DNA from: Lentzea aerocolonigenes
GTDB taxonomy: Bacteria; Actinomycetota; Actinomycetes; Mycobacteriales; Pseudonocardiaceae
Length of the DNA: 64,000 bases
Reading direction: 5' to 3'
Assembly: GCF_000955955.1 (NCBI RefSeq)
Contig: NZ_JYJG01000042.1
Location: 40,862 to 104,861, forward strand
Positions 10,044 through 17,442 of the stretch are shown piece after piece. The position numbers were made by a program, and so were the translations under genes. The notes under the pieces are model-generated. The model saw only the letters and a program-made list of their open reading frames with translations, was not told the origin of the DNA and did not search any database. Numbering within the stretch: the first letter of the stretch is position 1; the number at the start of each line of letters is the position of its first letter.

Positions 10044-10856
10044 TCATCCCTTGATTCCCGTCTCCGTCGCACCGCGGACGAGAAGGCGTTGCAGTGCCAC
10101 GAAGACCACCACCAGGGGCGTGATCGAGATCGCGGCCGCCAGGAACAGCTGCGTGACCTCGATCGACTGCGCGGTGAGGAAAGTCGAGAGCGCCACCTGC
10201 ACCGTCCACGAGTCCTGGTCCTGCGCGATCACCAGCGGCCAGAGGAACTGGTTCCAGCTCGTCACGAACGCGATCACGCCCAACGCGGCGAAGAACCCCT
10301 TCGAGTTCGGCACCACGACCCGCCAGTACGTGCCCCAGTGCCCGAGCCCGTCGATCCGCGCGGCCTCCTCGAGCTCGCGCGGGAAGTTCAGGAAGTACTG
10401 CCGGAACAGGAACGCGGTGAACCCGCTGAACAGGCCGGGGATGACCAGTCCGCGCAGGTCCGAGACCCAGCCGAGGGTGGACACGACCACGAACGTCGGC
10501 ACGAACGTCACCGCCGCCGGGATCATCAGCGTCGCGACGACGAAGTACAGCACCACGTTCGCGTACCGGTACGGGATCCGGGCCAGCCCGTAGCCCGCCA
10601 GCCCGCACAGCAGCAGTTGGCCCACCGTCTGCAGCACGGCGACGACCAGCGAGTTGACCATGCTGCGGACCATCGGCACGGCCGGGTTGGCGAACAAAGC
10701 GCCGAAGTTCTCCCAGTGGATCTCGCTCGGCCAGAACGTCCACTGCCGGGCGGTGATCTCCTGCTCGGTGGCCAGACCGTTGCGCAGCACCAGGTAGAAC
10801 GGGATCAGGAACAGCACCGCCGCCATCGACAGCGCCAGGTACCTCAGCGCCTTCAT
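10044..10856 (-). CDS. Carbohydrate ABC transporter permease (MalG-type)
   Basis: A 270-residue inner-membrane permease of the CUT1 sugar-importer class with six predicted membrane helices. The EAA loop is visible as ELEEAARIDGLGHWGTYWRVVVP, the site where the ATPase docks. The C-terminus ends FVALQRLLVRGATETGIKG, the typical end of MalG-type subunits. Its ATG overlaps the TGA of the upstream permease gene as ATGA, so translation is probably coupled. It forms an importer with the adjacent permease and binding protein; no ATPase gene is present, so a shared MsiK-like ATPase encoded elsewhere is likely. The imported sugar cannot be read from sequence. Confidence 0.93.
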   Translation of the reverse strand: MKALRYLALSMAAVLFLIPFYLVLRNGLATEQEITARQWTFWPSEIHWENFGALFANPAVPMVRSMVNSLVVAVLQTVGQLLLCGLAGYGLARIPYRYANVVLYFVVATLMIPAAVTFVPTFVVVSTLGWVSDLRGLVIPGLFSGFTAFLFRQYFLNFPRELEEAARIDGLGHWGTYWRVVVPNSKGFFAALGVIAFVTSWNQFLWPLVIAQDQDSWTVQVALSTFLTAQSIEVTQLFLAAAISITPLVVVFVALQRLLVRGATETGIKG

Positions 10857-11731
10857 CGCGTGATCACCCTGCCCTGCAACAGCGTCACGCCCGCGATGAG
10901 CAGCGTGAGGATGACCGCGCCCGCGCTGCCGTGCCCGAAGTCCTGCCCACCCGACCCCAGCGCCGTGTAGTAGAGGTAGATCAACGGCGGCCGCGCGAAC
11001 GGCGGGTAGCCGCGGTCCGTCCCCAGCACGTTGTAGAACTCGTCGAACGCCTGGTACGCCGCGATGAGCAGCAACAGCACGACAGCCACCGACGTGGTCC
11101 GCAGCTGCGGCAGCGTGATGTACCGCAGGGTCTGCCAGCCGGGCCGCGCGCCGTCGATCCACGCGGCTTCGTAGAGGTGCTGCGGAATCCGTTGCAGCCC
11201 GGCGATGAAGAGGATCAGGTAGAACCCGAGCTGCAGCCACAGCCGCAGCGTCACGAGCACCAGCCAGTACCAGGGCGGCGACGTCGACACGGTCCACGCG
11301 ACCGGCTCGCCGCCGAACCACCCCAGCACGGTGTTCGCGAGCCCGAACCGCACGCCGTTGAAGATCGACAGCTTCCACACCAGCGACGCGACGACGTACG
11401 AGCACGCCGTCGGCAGGAAGAACACCGACCGGAAGAACCCCTGCATGAAGCTGATCTGGTTGACCAGCAACGCCAAAGCCAGCGCCAGCACGAACGTCAG
11501 CGGCACGATGAACGCCGCGAACACGCTGAACGTGCCGAGGCTCGACAGGAACGGCTGGTCAGTCAGCATGTCCGCGTAGTTGCGCAGCCCGACGAACTCG
11601 CTGGGCGTCACCGTGTTGCGGGCGTCGAAGAACGACAGCAGCAGGCTCCACCCGATCGGCACGTAGACGAACACGAGCAGCCCGATCGCGAACGGCCCGA
11701 CGAACAGCCAGAACGCGCGCCCGTTCCTCAT
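10853..11731 (-). CDS. Carbohydrate ABC transporter permease (MalF-type)
   Basis: A 292-residue permease with six predicted membrane helices, the first at residues 8-30 after a short cytoplasmic start. The EAA-type coupling loop is visible as HLYEAAWIDGARPGWQTLRYITLP. FVGLRNYADML after the first helix is the usual periplasmic segment of MalF/UgpA-type subunits. The gene overlaps both neighbours by 4 nt (ATGA at each junction), a tight operon running from the binding protein at 12957 down to 10044. It pairs with the MalG-type subunit to form the translocation pore. Confidence 0.93.
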   Translation of the reverse strand: MRNGRAFWLFVGPFAIGLLVFVYVPIGWSLLLSFFDARNTVTPSEFVGLRNYADMLTDQPFLSSLGTFSVFAAFIVPLTFVLALALALLVNQISFMQGFFRSVFFLPTACSYVVASLVWKLSIFNGVRFGLANTVLGWFGGEPVAWTVSTSPPWYWLVLVTLRLWLQLGFYLILFIAGLQRIPQHLYEAAWIDGARPGWQTLRYITLPQLRTTSVAVVLLLLIAAYQAFDEFYNVLGTDRGYPPFARPPLIYLYYTALGSGGQDFGHGSAGAVILTLLIAGVTLLQGRVITR

Positions 11732-12957
11732 CCGTACAGGCGCTTCAGCTCGTCCCGCACCTTGCCCGCAGCGGTTTTCAGCTCCTCATCGGCCTTGGCT
11801 CCATCGCGGACCACCCGCGACACCGCGTCGTTGAACGCCGTCCGCATCACCGACGTCCAGTCCGGCGGGTTGGACGCCTTCGCGTTGTCCCGCACGAACT
11901 TCACCGCGTCGGCGGCCGCGCCGGACGTCAGCTTCGAGGCCTTCTCCGAGATGCTCCTGCGCGGTGGGATGTGGAAGCCGTAGCTCAGGTTGAAGTCCTC
12001 CTGGTAGTCGGTCTTCTCGATCCACAGCCAGCGCACGAACTCCTTCGCCTCGTCGATCCGCTTCGACTTGGCGTTGACCATCGCCCCGAACGCGCCGACC
12101 GGCACGCTCGGCCGTCCGCTGTCGCCCAGCTTCGGGAACGGCAGCACCCCGAAGTCGTCGCCCAGCGCCTTCTGCACGGCCGGAACCGCCCACAACCCGG
12201 TCCACTGCATCGCGACGAGACCCTGGGTGAACGCGTCCGGCTCCGCCCAGTCCTTCACCGCGCCGAGCAGCATGCTGCCGCTGGTGTAGAGCTCGCGCAG
12301 CTTGCCGATCGCCTGTGCCGCAAGGGGATCGTCGAACCCGACCTGGTGGTCGCGCACGTAGTCGAGTCCAGCAGACCACAGCGCAGGCCCGCCCAGCACC
12401 CCGCCGCCACCGTCGTTGCCGGCGAAGATCCCCTTCACCCCGGCACGGGTGAGCTTGCGCGCCGCCTCGACGAGTTCATCCACAGTGGACGGTGGCTGAA
12501 CTCCGGCTTGGGCGAAGAAGCTCTTGCGGTAGAACAACATCTGCATGTCGACCGCCTGCGGGACCCCGTAGATCTTCCCGTCGACGGTGTGCGTCGCGAG
12601 AATCGACTCGGAGAAATCGCTCTTGGCGGCGCCGAAGACGTCGTCGAGCGGCACGACCTGATTCGCCCGCACCGAGCTGATCTGCAGGGTGGACTCGAAG
12701 ACGTCCGGTCCTCCGTCGGACAGCAGGCTCGTCGCGAGCTTGGAGTCGTAGTCGCCGGGGTTCCACTGCACGTCGACCGGGATCTTGGGGTACGCCTTGG
12801 CGTATTTCTCCACGGCCTGCTGCACGCCGGGCTCGCCGTAAGCGTGGTACCACTGCTTGAGGGCCTGGCCGCTGCCGCCCCGGCCGGTGTTCGAGCCGCA
12901 CGCCGCCAGCAACGCGCTCGCGCCGGCCAAGGAGAGAAGTCTGCGTCGGGAGATCAC
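11728..12957 (-). CDS. Sugar-binding lipoprotein of ABC importer
   Basis: A 409-residue extracellular solute-binding protein (family 1). The N-terminus ISRRRLLSLAG has a twin-arginine-like pattern, followed by the lipobox LLAAC with the lipidated Cys at about residue 20, then a Gly/Ser-rich linker. The mature part has the family-1 hinge pattern (WNPGDYDSKLATSLLSDGGPDVF near residue 65, and GIFAGNDGGGG). It should capture the sugar outside the membrane and deliver it to the two permeases encoded immediately downstream. The GTG at 12957 is the only start that keeps the full signal. No adjacent regulator was seen, so induction is unclear. Confidence 0.92.
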   Translation of the reverse strand: MISRRRLLSLAGASALLAACGSNTGRGGSGQALKQWYHAYGEPGVQQAVEKYAKAYPKIPVDVQWNPGDYDSKLATSLLSDGGPDVFESTLQISSVRANQVVPLDDVFGAAKSDFSESILATHTVDGKIYGVPQAVDMQMLFYRKSFFAQAGVQPPSTVDELVEAARKLTRAGVKGIFAGNDGGGGVLGGPALWSAGLDYVRDHQVGFDDPLAAQAIGKLRELYTSGSMLLGAVKDWAEPDAFTQGLVAMQWTGLWAVPAVQKALGDDFGVLPFPKLGDSGRPSVPVGAFGAMVNAKSKRIDEAKEFVRWLWIEKTDYQEDFNLSYGFHIPPRRSISEKASKLTSGAAADAVKFVRDNAKASNPPDWTSVMRTAFNDAVSRVVRDGAKADEELKTAAGKVRDELKRLYG

Positions 12958-12997
12958 TCATCACGTCTTACTCCGATCACCTCGGGTGCGCGAGCGG

Positions 12998-13192
12998 TTA
13001 CTCGAAGTGCGCGACCACGACGTTCGAGAAGTTGACGACGTACTCACGGCCGTCCGGGCCCGCGATCGGCTGCGTGTGGCCGTTGCGGACGATCTGGGTC
13101 AACCGCGGCGCGAGGTCTTCCCGCGTCTCGGCGGAGACCGTGAGAGTGATGGGGTTCGGGTTCGCGGCGAGGAACAGCACAAGTCGGCTCAT
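12998..13192 (-). CDS. Small conserved-looking protein, unknown function
   Basis: A 64-residue ORF from the ATG at 13192 (an in-frame GTG at 13198 is also possible). It has actinobacterial codon bias: third positions are nearly all G or C. The sequence starts MSRLVLFLAANPNP, then ETREDLAPRLTQIVRNG, and ends in a beta-rich segment EYVVNFSNVVVAHF. It looks like a small soluble alpha/beta protein; no signal peptide or membrane helix. It lies alone between the sugar importer and glfT1 with no clear ribosome-binding site. I do not recognise the family; a Swiss-Prot or HMM search would decide whether it is real. Confidence 0.55.
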   Translation of the reverse strand: MSRLVLFLAANPNPITLTVSAETREDLAPRLTQIVRNGHTQPIAGPDGREYVVNFSNVVVAHFE

Positions 13193-13221
13193 GCCCACAG
13201 CAAACCGCGATGGAGTGCCGT

Positions 13222-13260
13222 GCTGAGGGCGGTTTCGCTGGTAGCGGTTCCGCCCTCAGC
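13222..13260 (-). terminator. Hairpin terminator downstream of glfT1
   Basis: A perfect 11-bp stem (GCTGAGGGCGG with CCGCCCTCAGC) and 17-nt loop begins 4 bp past the glfT1 stop. There is no T-tract, so the terminator call rests on position and stem strength. Confidence 0.6.
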
Positions 13261-13263
13261 AGA

Positions 13264-14166
13264 TCACTTGCGGAAGAAGCGCTCCCGCTGGCCGAGGCGC
13301 ACGAGCTTGAGCCACTCGACGAACGCCTTCGGGTCCCGCTTCACGGCGAGGAAGTACAGGCCGAACCGGAACACCTCGAGCGCGCCCAGCTTCCGCATGC
13401 CCGGCTGCGACAGCAGGTAGCCGCGGTTGCGGTAGGTGTAGTAGCGCTTGATCGGGTTCTCCGGGTCCTGGGCGTGGAACTTGCCGCCCAGCATCGGCTT
13501 GAACTCGTCGGAGCCGTCCGGGTGCACGTACGCGACCCGCAGCGACGTGCCGAACGGCAGGCCGGAGCGCACCATGCGGCGGTGGATCTCCACCTCGTCG
13601 CCGCGGAAGAACAACCGGTAGTCCGGCACGCCGACGACGTCGAGCGTGGACGCCCGGAACAACGCGCCGTTGAACAGCGACGCGATGCCCGGCAGGAAGT
13701 CCTTGCCGAGGTCGGCCGCGGAGCGCTTCCACGTCAGGCCGCGGCGCAACGGGAACGCGAGCTTGTCCGGGCTGTCGATGTTCGTGACGACCGGGGAGAT
13801 CTCCGCGAGGTTGCGGCGCTCGGCCTCTTCGAGCAGCACCGCCAGCACGTTCTCGTCGGCGGGGCGGCCGTCGTCGTCGGCCAGCCACACCCAGTCCGCG
13901 CCCAGCGAGAGCGCGTGCAGGATGCCGAGCGCGAAACCGCCCGCGCCGCCGAGGTTGCGGTGCGAGGGCAGGTACGTGGTGGACAGCGGGCACTGCTCGA
14001 CGAGGTCGTCGACCGGCTGATCGGGGCCGTTGTCGACGACGACCAGGTGGTCGGGGACACGGGTCTGGGTCGCGAGCGCCTTGAGCGACTCGGCCAGCAG
14101 CTCGCGGCGGTGGCGGGTGACCACCACCGCGACGACGGAGCCCTTGGGCAGTGCCTGGAGGTTCAC
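13264..14166 (-). CDS. glfT1: Galactofuranosyltransferase GlfT1
   Basis: A 300-residue GT2 enzyme, almost the length of mycobacterial GlfT1 (304), which adds the first galactofuranose residues to the decaprenyl-diphosphoryl GlcNAc-rhamnose acceptor. Seen are VVAVVVTRHR at the N-terminus, the NLGGAGGFALG acceptor-site motif shared with GlfT2, the WLADDDGRP metal site and the FFRGDEVEIHRRM segment. Gene order glfT1-Wzt-Wzm matches what I recall of Rv3781-Rv3783, which strongly supports the name. The GTG at 14166 lies 3 bp after the Wzt stop, so translation is probably coupled. It initiates the galactan that GlfT2 extends. Confidence 0.93.
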   Translation of the reverse strand: MNLQALPKGSVVAVVVTRHRRELLAESLKALATQTRVPDHLVVVDNGPDQPVDDLVEQCPLSTTYLPSHRNLGGAGGFALGILHALSLGADWVWLADDDGRPADENVLAVLLEEAERRNLAEISPVVTNIDSPDKLAFPLRRGLTWKRSAADLGKDFLPGIASLFNGALFRASTLDVVGVPDYRLFFRGDEVEIHRRMVRSGLPFGTSLRVAYVHPDGSDEFKPMLGGKFHAQDPENPIKRYYTYRNRGYLLSQPGMRKLGALEVFRFGLYFLAVKRDPKAFVEWLKLVRLGQRERFFRK

Positions 14167-14169
14167 GGT

Positions 14170-14970
14170 CTATTCGCCGCCATTTCCGCTGAGGACGGGA
14201 GCCTCGTGAGGCATGTGCATCCGCTCGAACGGGTCGTAGCCCTTGTACGCGGTCAGCACCTCGCGCAGGTCACCGTGCATCTTCACGTGACCCTCGTCCA
14301 TCCAGATCGCGGTGTCGCAGAACTCCGCGAGGAACTCGTCCGAGTGGTTCGCGAACACGAGCAGACCGGAGCGGGCCACCAGGTCCTTGAGCCGGTCGCG
14401 GGCCTTCGCCATGAACGCGGCGTCGACCGCGCCGATGCCCTCGTCGAGCAGGAGGATCTCGGGGTTGATCGACGTGACGACGCCCAGCGCTAGTCGGACG
14501 CGCATGCCCGTCGAGTACGTGCGCAGCGGCATCTGCAGGTAGTCACCGAGCTCGGTGAACGCCGAGATGTCGTCGACGCGCGCTTCCATCTGCTTGCGGG
14601 TCATGCCGAGGTACAGGCCCCGGATCATGATGTTCTCGTAGCCGGAGATCTCCGGGTCCATGCCGACGCCGAGGTCGAAGACCGGCGCCACCTTGCCGAT
14701 GATGCGCGAGTGGCCGCGCGTCGGCTCGTAGATGCCCGCCAGCAGGCGCAGCAGAGTGGACTTGCCGGCGCCGTTGTGGCCGACCAGGCCGACGCGGCTG
14801 CCCTCCTTCAGCGACAGCGAGATGTCGTGCAGCGCCTCGATGATCGGGACCCGGCCTTCTGAGCCGATCTTGCCGCCGACCTTGCCGAGCGCGAGCTTCT
14901 TCAACGACCTCGACTTGGCGTCGAAGATCGGGAAGTCGACCGATGCGTTCCAGACGTCGATGCTGACCAC
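14170..14970 (-). CDS. wzt: Galactan ABC exporter ATPase (Wzt/RfbE)
   Basis: A 266-residue ABC ATPase of the polysaccharide-exporter class. Motifs in order are Walker A GHNGAGKST (about residue 61), the signature YSTGMRVRLALG and Walker B ILLLDEGIGAVD, followed by an H-loop FANHSDEF. The N-terminal strand VSIDVWNASVDFPIFDA is typical of Wzt proteins. It lacks the C-terminal carbohydrate-binding extension found in some O-antigen Wzt proteins. GTG at 14970 was chosen because GGAGG lies about 10 nt upstream and it starts at the conserved N-terminus. With the Wzm permease it should move lipid-linked galactan across the membrane. Confidence 0.93.
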   Translation of the reverse strand: MVSIDVWNASVDFPIFDAKSRSLKKLALGKVGGKIGSEGRVPIIEALHDISLSLKEGSRVGLVGHNGAGKSTLLRLLAGIYEPTRGHSRIIGKVAPVFDLGVGMDPEISGYENIMIRGLYLGMTRKQMEARVDDISAFTELGDYLQMPLRTYSTGMRVRLALGVVTSINPEILLLDEGIGAVDAAFMAKARDRLKDLVARSGLLVFANHSDEFLAEFCDTAIWMDEGHVKMHGDLREVLTAYKGYDPFERMHMPHEAPVLSGNGGE

Positions 14971-14989
14971 GGTTGTCTCGGCCTCCTTC

Positions 14990-15931
14990 TCAGACCCAGT
15001 AGGAAACGCGGGCGCGGTAGTTGCGCAGGATGACGAGTGCGGCGAACCAGCCGACGACGGTGAAGCCGCCGACGATCGCCCAGTGGTGCCAGTCGACCGT
15101 GTGGCCGAGCAGCGGGGCTCGGACGATCTCGACGAAGTGGTACACCGGGTTGAGCTCCGCGACGAGCATCCGCCACCCCATGTCGCCACCGCCGGTGACC
15201 TTGGTGAGGATGCTGGCGTCCCACACGATCGGCGTCATGAAGAACACCAGGTTGATGAAGCTGTTCACGACCGGCGGGATGTCGCGGAAGCGGGTGCTGA
15301 TCACGCCGAACAGCAGCGCGACCCACACCGCGTTGAGCGCGAGCAGGACCAGGCCGGGAATCGCCAGCACGATCTCCCAGCTCAGGCCGGGGTTCATCGG
15401 GCCGTTCGGGGTCATCTGGTACGGCTTGTCGAGCGCGGTGAAGAAGATCGCCAGCACGATGACGTAGACCACGAGGTTGTGCAGCAGGAACAGCACCTGG
15501 CGCCACACCATCCGCATCACGTGGATGGTGATGGGCGCCGGCAGGTGCTTGATCAGCCCCTCGTTCACGATGAAGACGTCGGTGCCTTCGATGACGCAGC
15601 CCAGGATGAAGTTCCAGATGATGAAGCCGACTGTCACGTACGGCAGGAACGTGTCGATCGGCGTGCCCAGCAGCGTCGAGTACAGCAAGCCCAGCGCGAG
15701 AGCTGTCGTCGCCATCGAGATCGTGATCCACAGCGGGCCGATCACCGAGCGGCGGTAGCGCTGCTTGATGTCTTGCCAGCCCAGGTGGCCCCACAGCTCG
15801 CGGTGCGCCCACGCTTCGCGGACGTCCGCGAACGCGCGCCGGAAGCTGCGTGACTTCGTGGAGGCGGGCGGGACCTCTGGTCGGTCGACAGTACTGGTGG
15901 CTTGCACGAGGACTGAGCGTACCGGCGTCAA
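14990..15931 (-). CDS. wzm: Galactan ABC exporter permease (Wzm/RfbD)
   Basis: A 313-residue ABC-2 type permease. After a ~35-residue polar N-terminus comes the amphipathic WGHLGWQDIKQRYRRSVIGPLW segment, the hallmark of Wzm/TagG-like permeases, then six predicted membrane helices including FLPYVTVGFIIWNF and FFMTPIVWDAS. It lies 19 bp upstream of the matching ATPase gene and completes the exporter for galactan intermediates. The TTG at 15931 has an AGGACG 8 nt upstream; a GTG at 15907 is a possible shorter start, so the first eight residues are uncertain. Confidence 0.92.
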   Translation of the reverse strand: MTPVRSVLVQATSTVDRPEVPPASTKSRSFRRAFADVREAWAHRELWGHLGWQDIKQRYRRSVIGPLWITISMATTALALGLLYSTLLGTPIDTFLPYVTVGFIIWNFILGCVIEGTDVFIVNEGLIKHLPAPITIHVMRMVWRQVLFLLHNLVVYVIVLAIFFTALDKPYQMTPNGPMNPGLSWEIVLAIPGLVLLALNAVWVALLFGVISTRFRDIPPVVNSFINLVFFMTPIVWDASILTKVTGGGDMGWRMLVAELNPVYHFVEIVRAPLLGHTVDWHHWAIVGGFTVVGWFAALVILRNYRARVSYWV

Positions 15932-15975
15932 CTGAGCGTCCTGCTCACCGGTGGGTCACGGTGCGATGACCAGGC

Positions 15976-16818
15976 TCAGACCTTGGTGACCTTGACCACG
16001 ACCTGTTCGTGGTCGTAGGTGTACCCGAGGTAGTCGAACCCGATGCCGTGCGCCTCGACGTGCTCCATCCAGGCCTTGTGCTCGTGCTGCTGCCACTGCG
16101 GGTAGTTGAAGTACTCGTCGAACACCACGATGCTGCCCTCGACCAGGCGCGGGCCGACCAGGTCGAGCACGGTCTTGGTGGACGAGTACAGGTCGCAGTC
16201 GACGTGCAGGAACGTGACCGGGCCCTCGTGCTGCTCGAGGAACTTCGGCAGCACCTCGTCGAACCACCCGACCACGAGCTCGGCACCTGGCACGTCCGGC
16301 AGGCCGTCCATCGTGAAGGTGGCGGCTGGGAAGCCGTTGCGCCAGTCCTCCGGCAGACCCTCGAAGGAGTCGAAGCCGTAGACGTCCTTGCCCTCGCGGG
16401 CCTCCGCGATGAGCTTGAGCGTGCCGCCGGTGTAGACGCCGAACTCGAGCGCCAGGCCGCCCTCAGGGGCCAGCGAGAGCGCGTGCTCGAGCGTCTCGTG
16501 CGGGCTGCCGAAGTGCGGGACGCGGGGCATGTGCTCCTGCACGAACCGCGCGCTCTGCAGTGCGGCTTCCTGCTCGCCTGCGAACACGATGTCGCGACGG
16601 GCCCGCACCTCGTGCTGCACGGTGTGGTCGACGATCCGGTTGCCCTGGTGCGTGATCTCACTGCGCAGCTCGTCGCGCAGGCCGTCGATCTGGACCTGCA
16701 GGCGTTCGATCTGCTTGCGCTGCGGTTCGATCGCGTCCTGGATCAGTTCGATCGCCTTGACCCGCAACTTGTGTCGCAGCTGCCTGGCCTGAAGGCCGTG
16801 GAGGACACGCTCGAGCAC
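15976..16818 (-). CDS. TylF/MycF-like class I SAM methyltransferase with N-terminal coiled coil
   Basis: A 280-residue protein. Residues about 18-75 form a charged, heptad-rich coiled coil (RKQIERLQVQIDGLRDEL). The catalytic part begins near residue 100, with ALEFGVYTGGTLKLIA as the SAM-binding motif I, YGFDSFEGLPEDWRNGF typical of macrocin-O-methyltransferase (TylF) families, and HVDCDLYSSTKTVLD carrying the metal-binding Asp residues. TylF-type enzymes methylate sugar hydroxyls, so modification of an envelope glycan is plausible here. The gene sits between bpa and the Wzm/Wzt exporter on the same strand. GTG at 16818 has a GGGAAGGGAG ribosome-binding site 6-7 nt upstream. Confidence 0.85.
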   Translation of the reverse strand: MLERVLHGLQARQLRHKLRVKAIELIQDAIEPQRKQIERLQVQIDGLRDELRSEITHQGNRIVDHTVQHEVRARRDIVFAGEQEAALQSARFVQEHMPRVPHFGSPHETLEHALSLAPEGGLALEFGVYTGGTLKLIAEAREGKDVYGFDSFEGLPEDWRNGFPAATFTMDGLPDVPGAELVVGWFDEVLPKFLEQHEGPVTFLHVDCDLYSSTKTVLDLVGPRLVEGSIVVFDEYFNYPQWQQHEHKAWMEHVEAHGIGFDYLGYTYDHEQVVVKVTKV

Positions 16819-16846
16819 GGCGGCTCCCTTCCCGAAAGTTCAGCGA

Positions 16847-16852
16847 ATCCTA
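16847..16852 (-). promoter_or_regulatory. Putative -10 (TAGGAT) for the TylF-like gene
   Basis: Read on the minus strand, TAGGAT lies about 28 nt before the GTG at 16818, leaving room for the visible GGGAAGGGAG ribosome-binding site. A small CCACC/GGTGG hairpin at 16856-16869 separates it from bpa and may end the bpa transcript. Confidence 0.4.
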
Positions 16853-16874
16853 GAGCCACCCACAGGTGGTTGTG

Positions 16875-17360
16875 CTAGAGGTACTGGCCGGTGCCTTTGC
16901 CGGAGGGGCCGCTCTCGCCGGCATCGCCGCTGCTGCCTGCGGGAAGGGCGCGTCCACGCATCTGCTCGAGCTGCGCGCGTGCGGCCATCTGTTGCGCGAA
17001 CAGGGCCGTCTGGATGCCGTGGAACAGACCCTCGAGCCAGCCGACGAGCTGGGCCTGGGCGATCCGCAGCTCGGCGTCGCTCGGGGTGCCCTCCTCGGTG
17101 AACGGCAGCGACAGGCGCTCCAGCTCCTCGCGCAGCTCCGGCGCCAGGCCGTCCTCGAGCTCCTCGATCGACCGCTTGTGGATCTCCTTGAGGCGGTTGC
17201 GGCTGGCCTCGTCCAGAGGCGCCGCCCGCACCTCCTCGAGCAGCTGCTTGATCATCGTGCCGATGCGCATGACCTTCGCCGGCTGCTCGACCATGTCGGT
17301 GATGTCGCCGTCCTGGCCGCCGACGATGACGACGGGCTGCTCCTGGTTCATGGTCTCCAT
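16875..17360 (-). CDS. bpa: Bacterial proteasome activator Bpa/PafE
   Basis: A 161-residue helical protein ending in GQYL, the HbYX-like C-terminal motif by which Bpa rings dock on the 20S proteasome and open its gate without ATP. The core contains the four-helix pattern seen in the Rv3780 family (KVMRIGTMIKQLLEEVR, RLKEIHKRSIEELEDGL, QLVGWLEGLFHGIQTALFAQQ). The N-terminus is acidic and disordered, as is the linker before GQYL. ATG at 17360 is preceded by GGAGAAGG; an internal ATG at 17351 is also possible. Neighbours match what I recall of the M. tuberculosis arrangement Rv3778c-Rv3783. The proteasome and Pup genes are not in this window. Confidence 0.93.
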   Translation of the reverse strand: METMNQEQPVVIVGGQDGDITDMVEQPAKVMRIGTMIKQLLEEVRAAPLDEASRNRLKEIHKRSIEELEDGLAPELREELERLSLPFTEEGTPSDAELRIAQAQLVGWLEGLFHGIQTALFAQQMAARAQLEQMRGRALPAGSSGDAGESGPSGKGTGQYL

Positions 17361-17382
17361 CCTGGCCTTCTCCGGTTGCGGA

Positions 17383-17388
17383 AGGTTA
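17383..17388 (-). promoter_or_regulatory. Putative -10 (TAACCT) for bpa
   Basis: TAACCT on the minus strand would start transcription near 17376, giving a short leader that contains the GGAGAAGG ribosome-binding site before ATG 17360. The divergent gene's own -10 is 41 bp away. Confidence 0.4.
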
Positions 17389-17429
17389 TCCGGGTCGGGG
17401 GTGGCCAACACCGTGTTTGCCTTCATACG

Positions 17430-17435
17430 TACGGT
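17430..17435 (+). promoter_or_regulatory. Putative -10 (TACGGT) of leaderless gene at 17443
   Basis: TACGGT ends 7 nt before ATG 17443 and no Shine-Dalgarno sequence is present, so the transcript should begin at the start codon. Confidence 0.45.
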
Positions 17436-17442
17436 GTGTGGC

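Noticed and set aside
11000..12957. ABC importer as a drug exporter
   Set aside because: Binding-protein lipobox and the EAA loops of both permeases are those of sugar importers.
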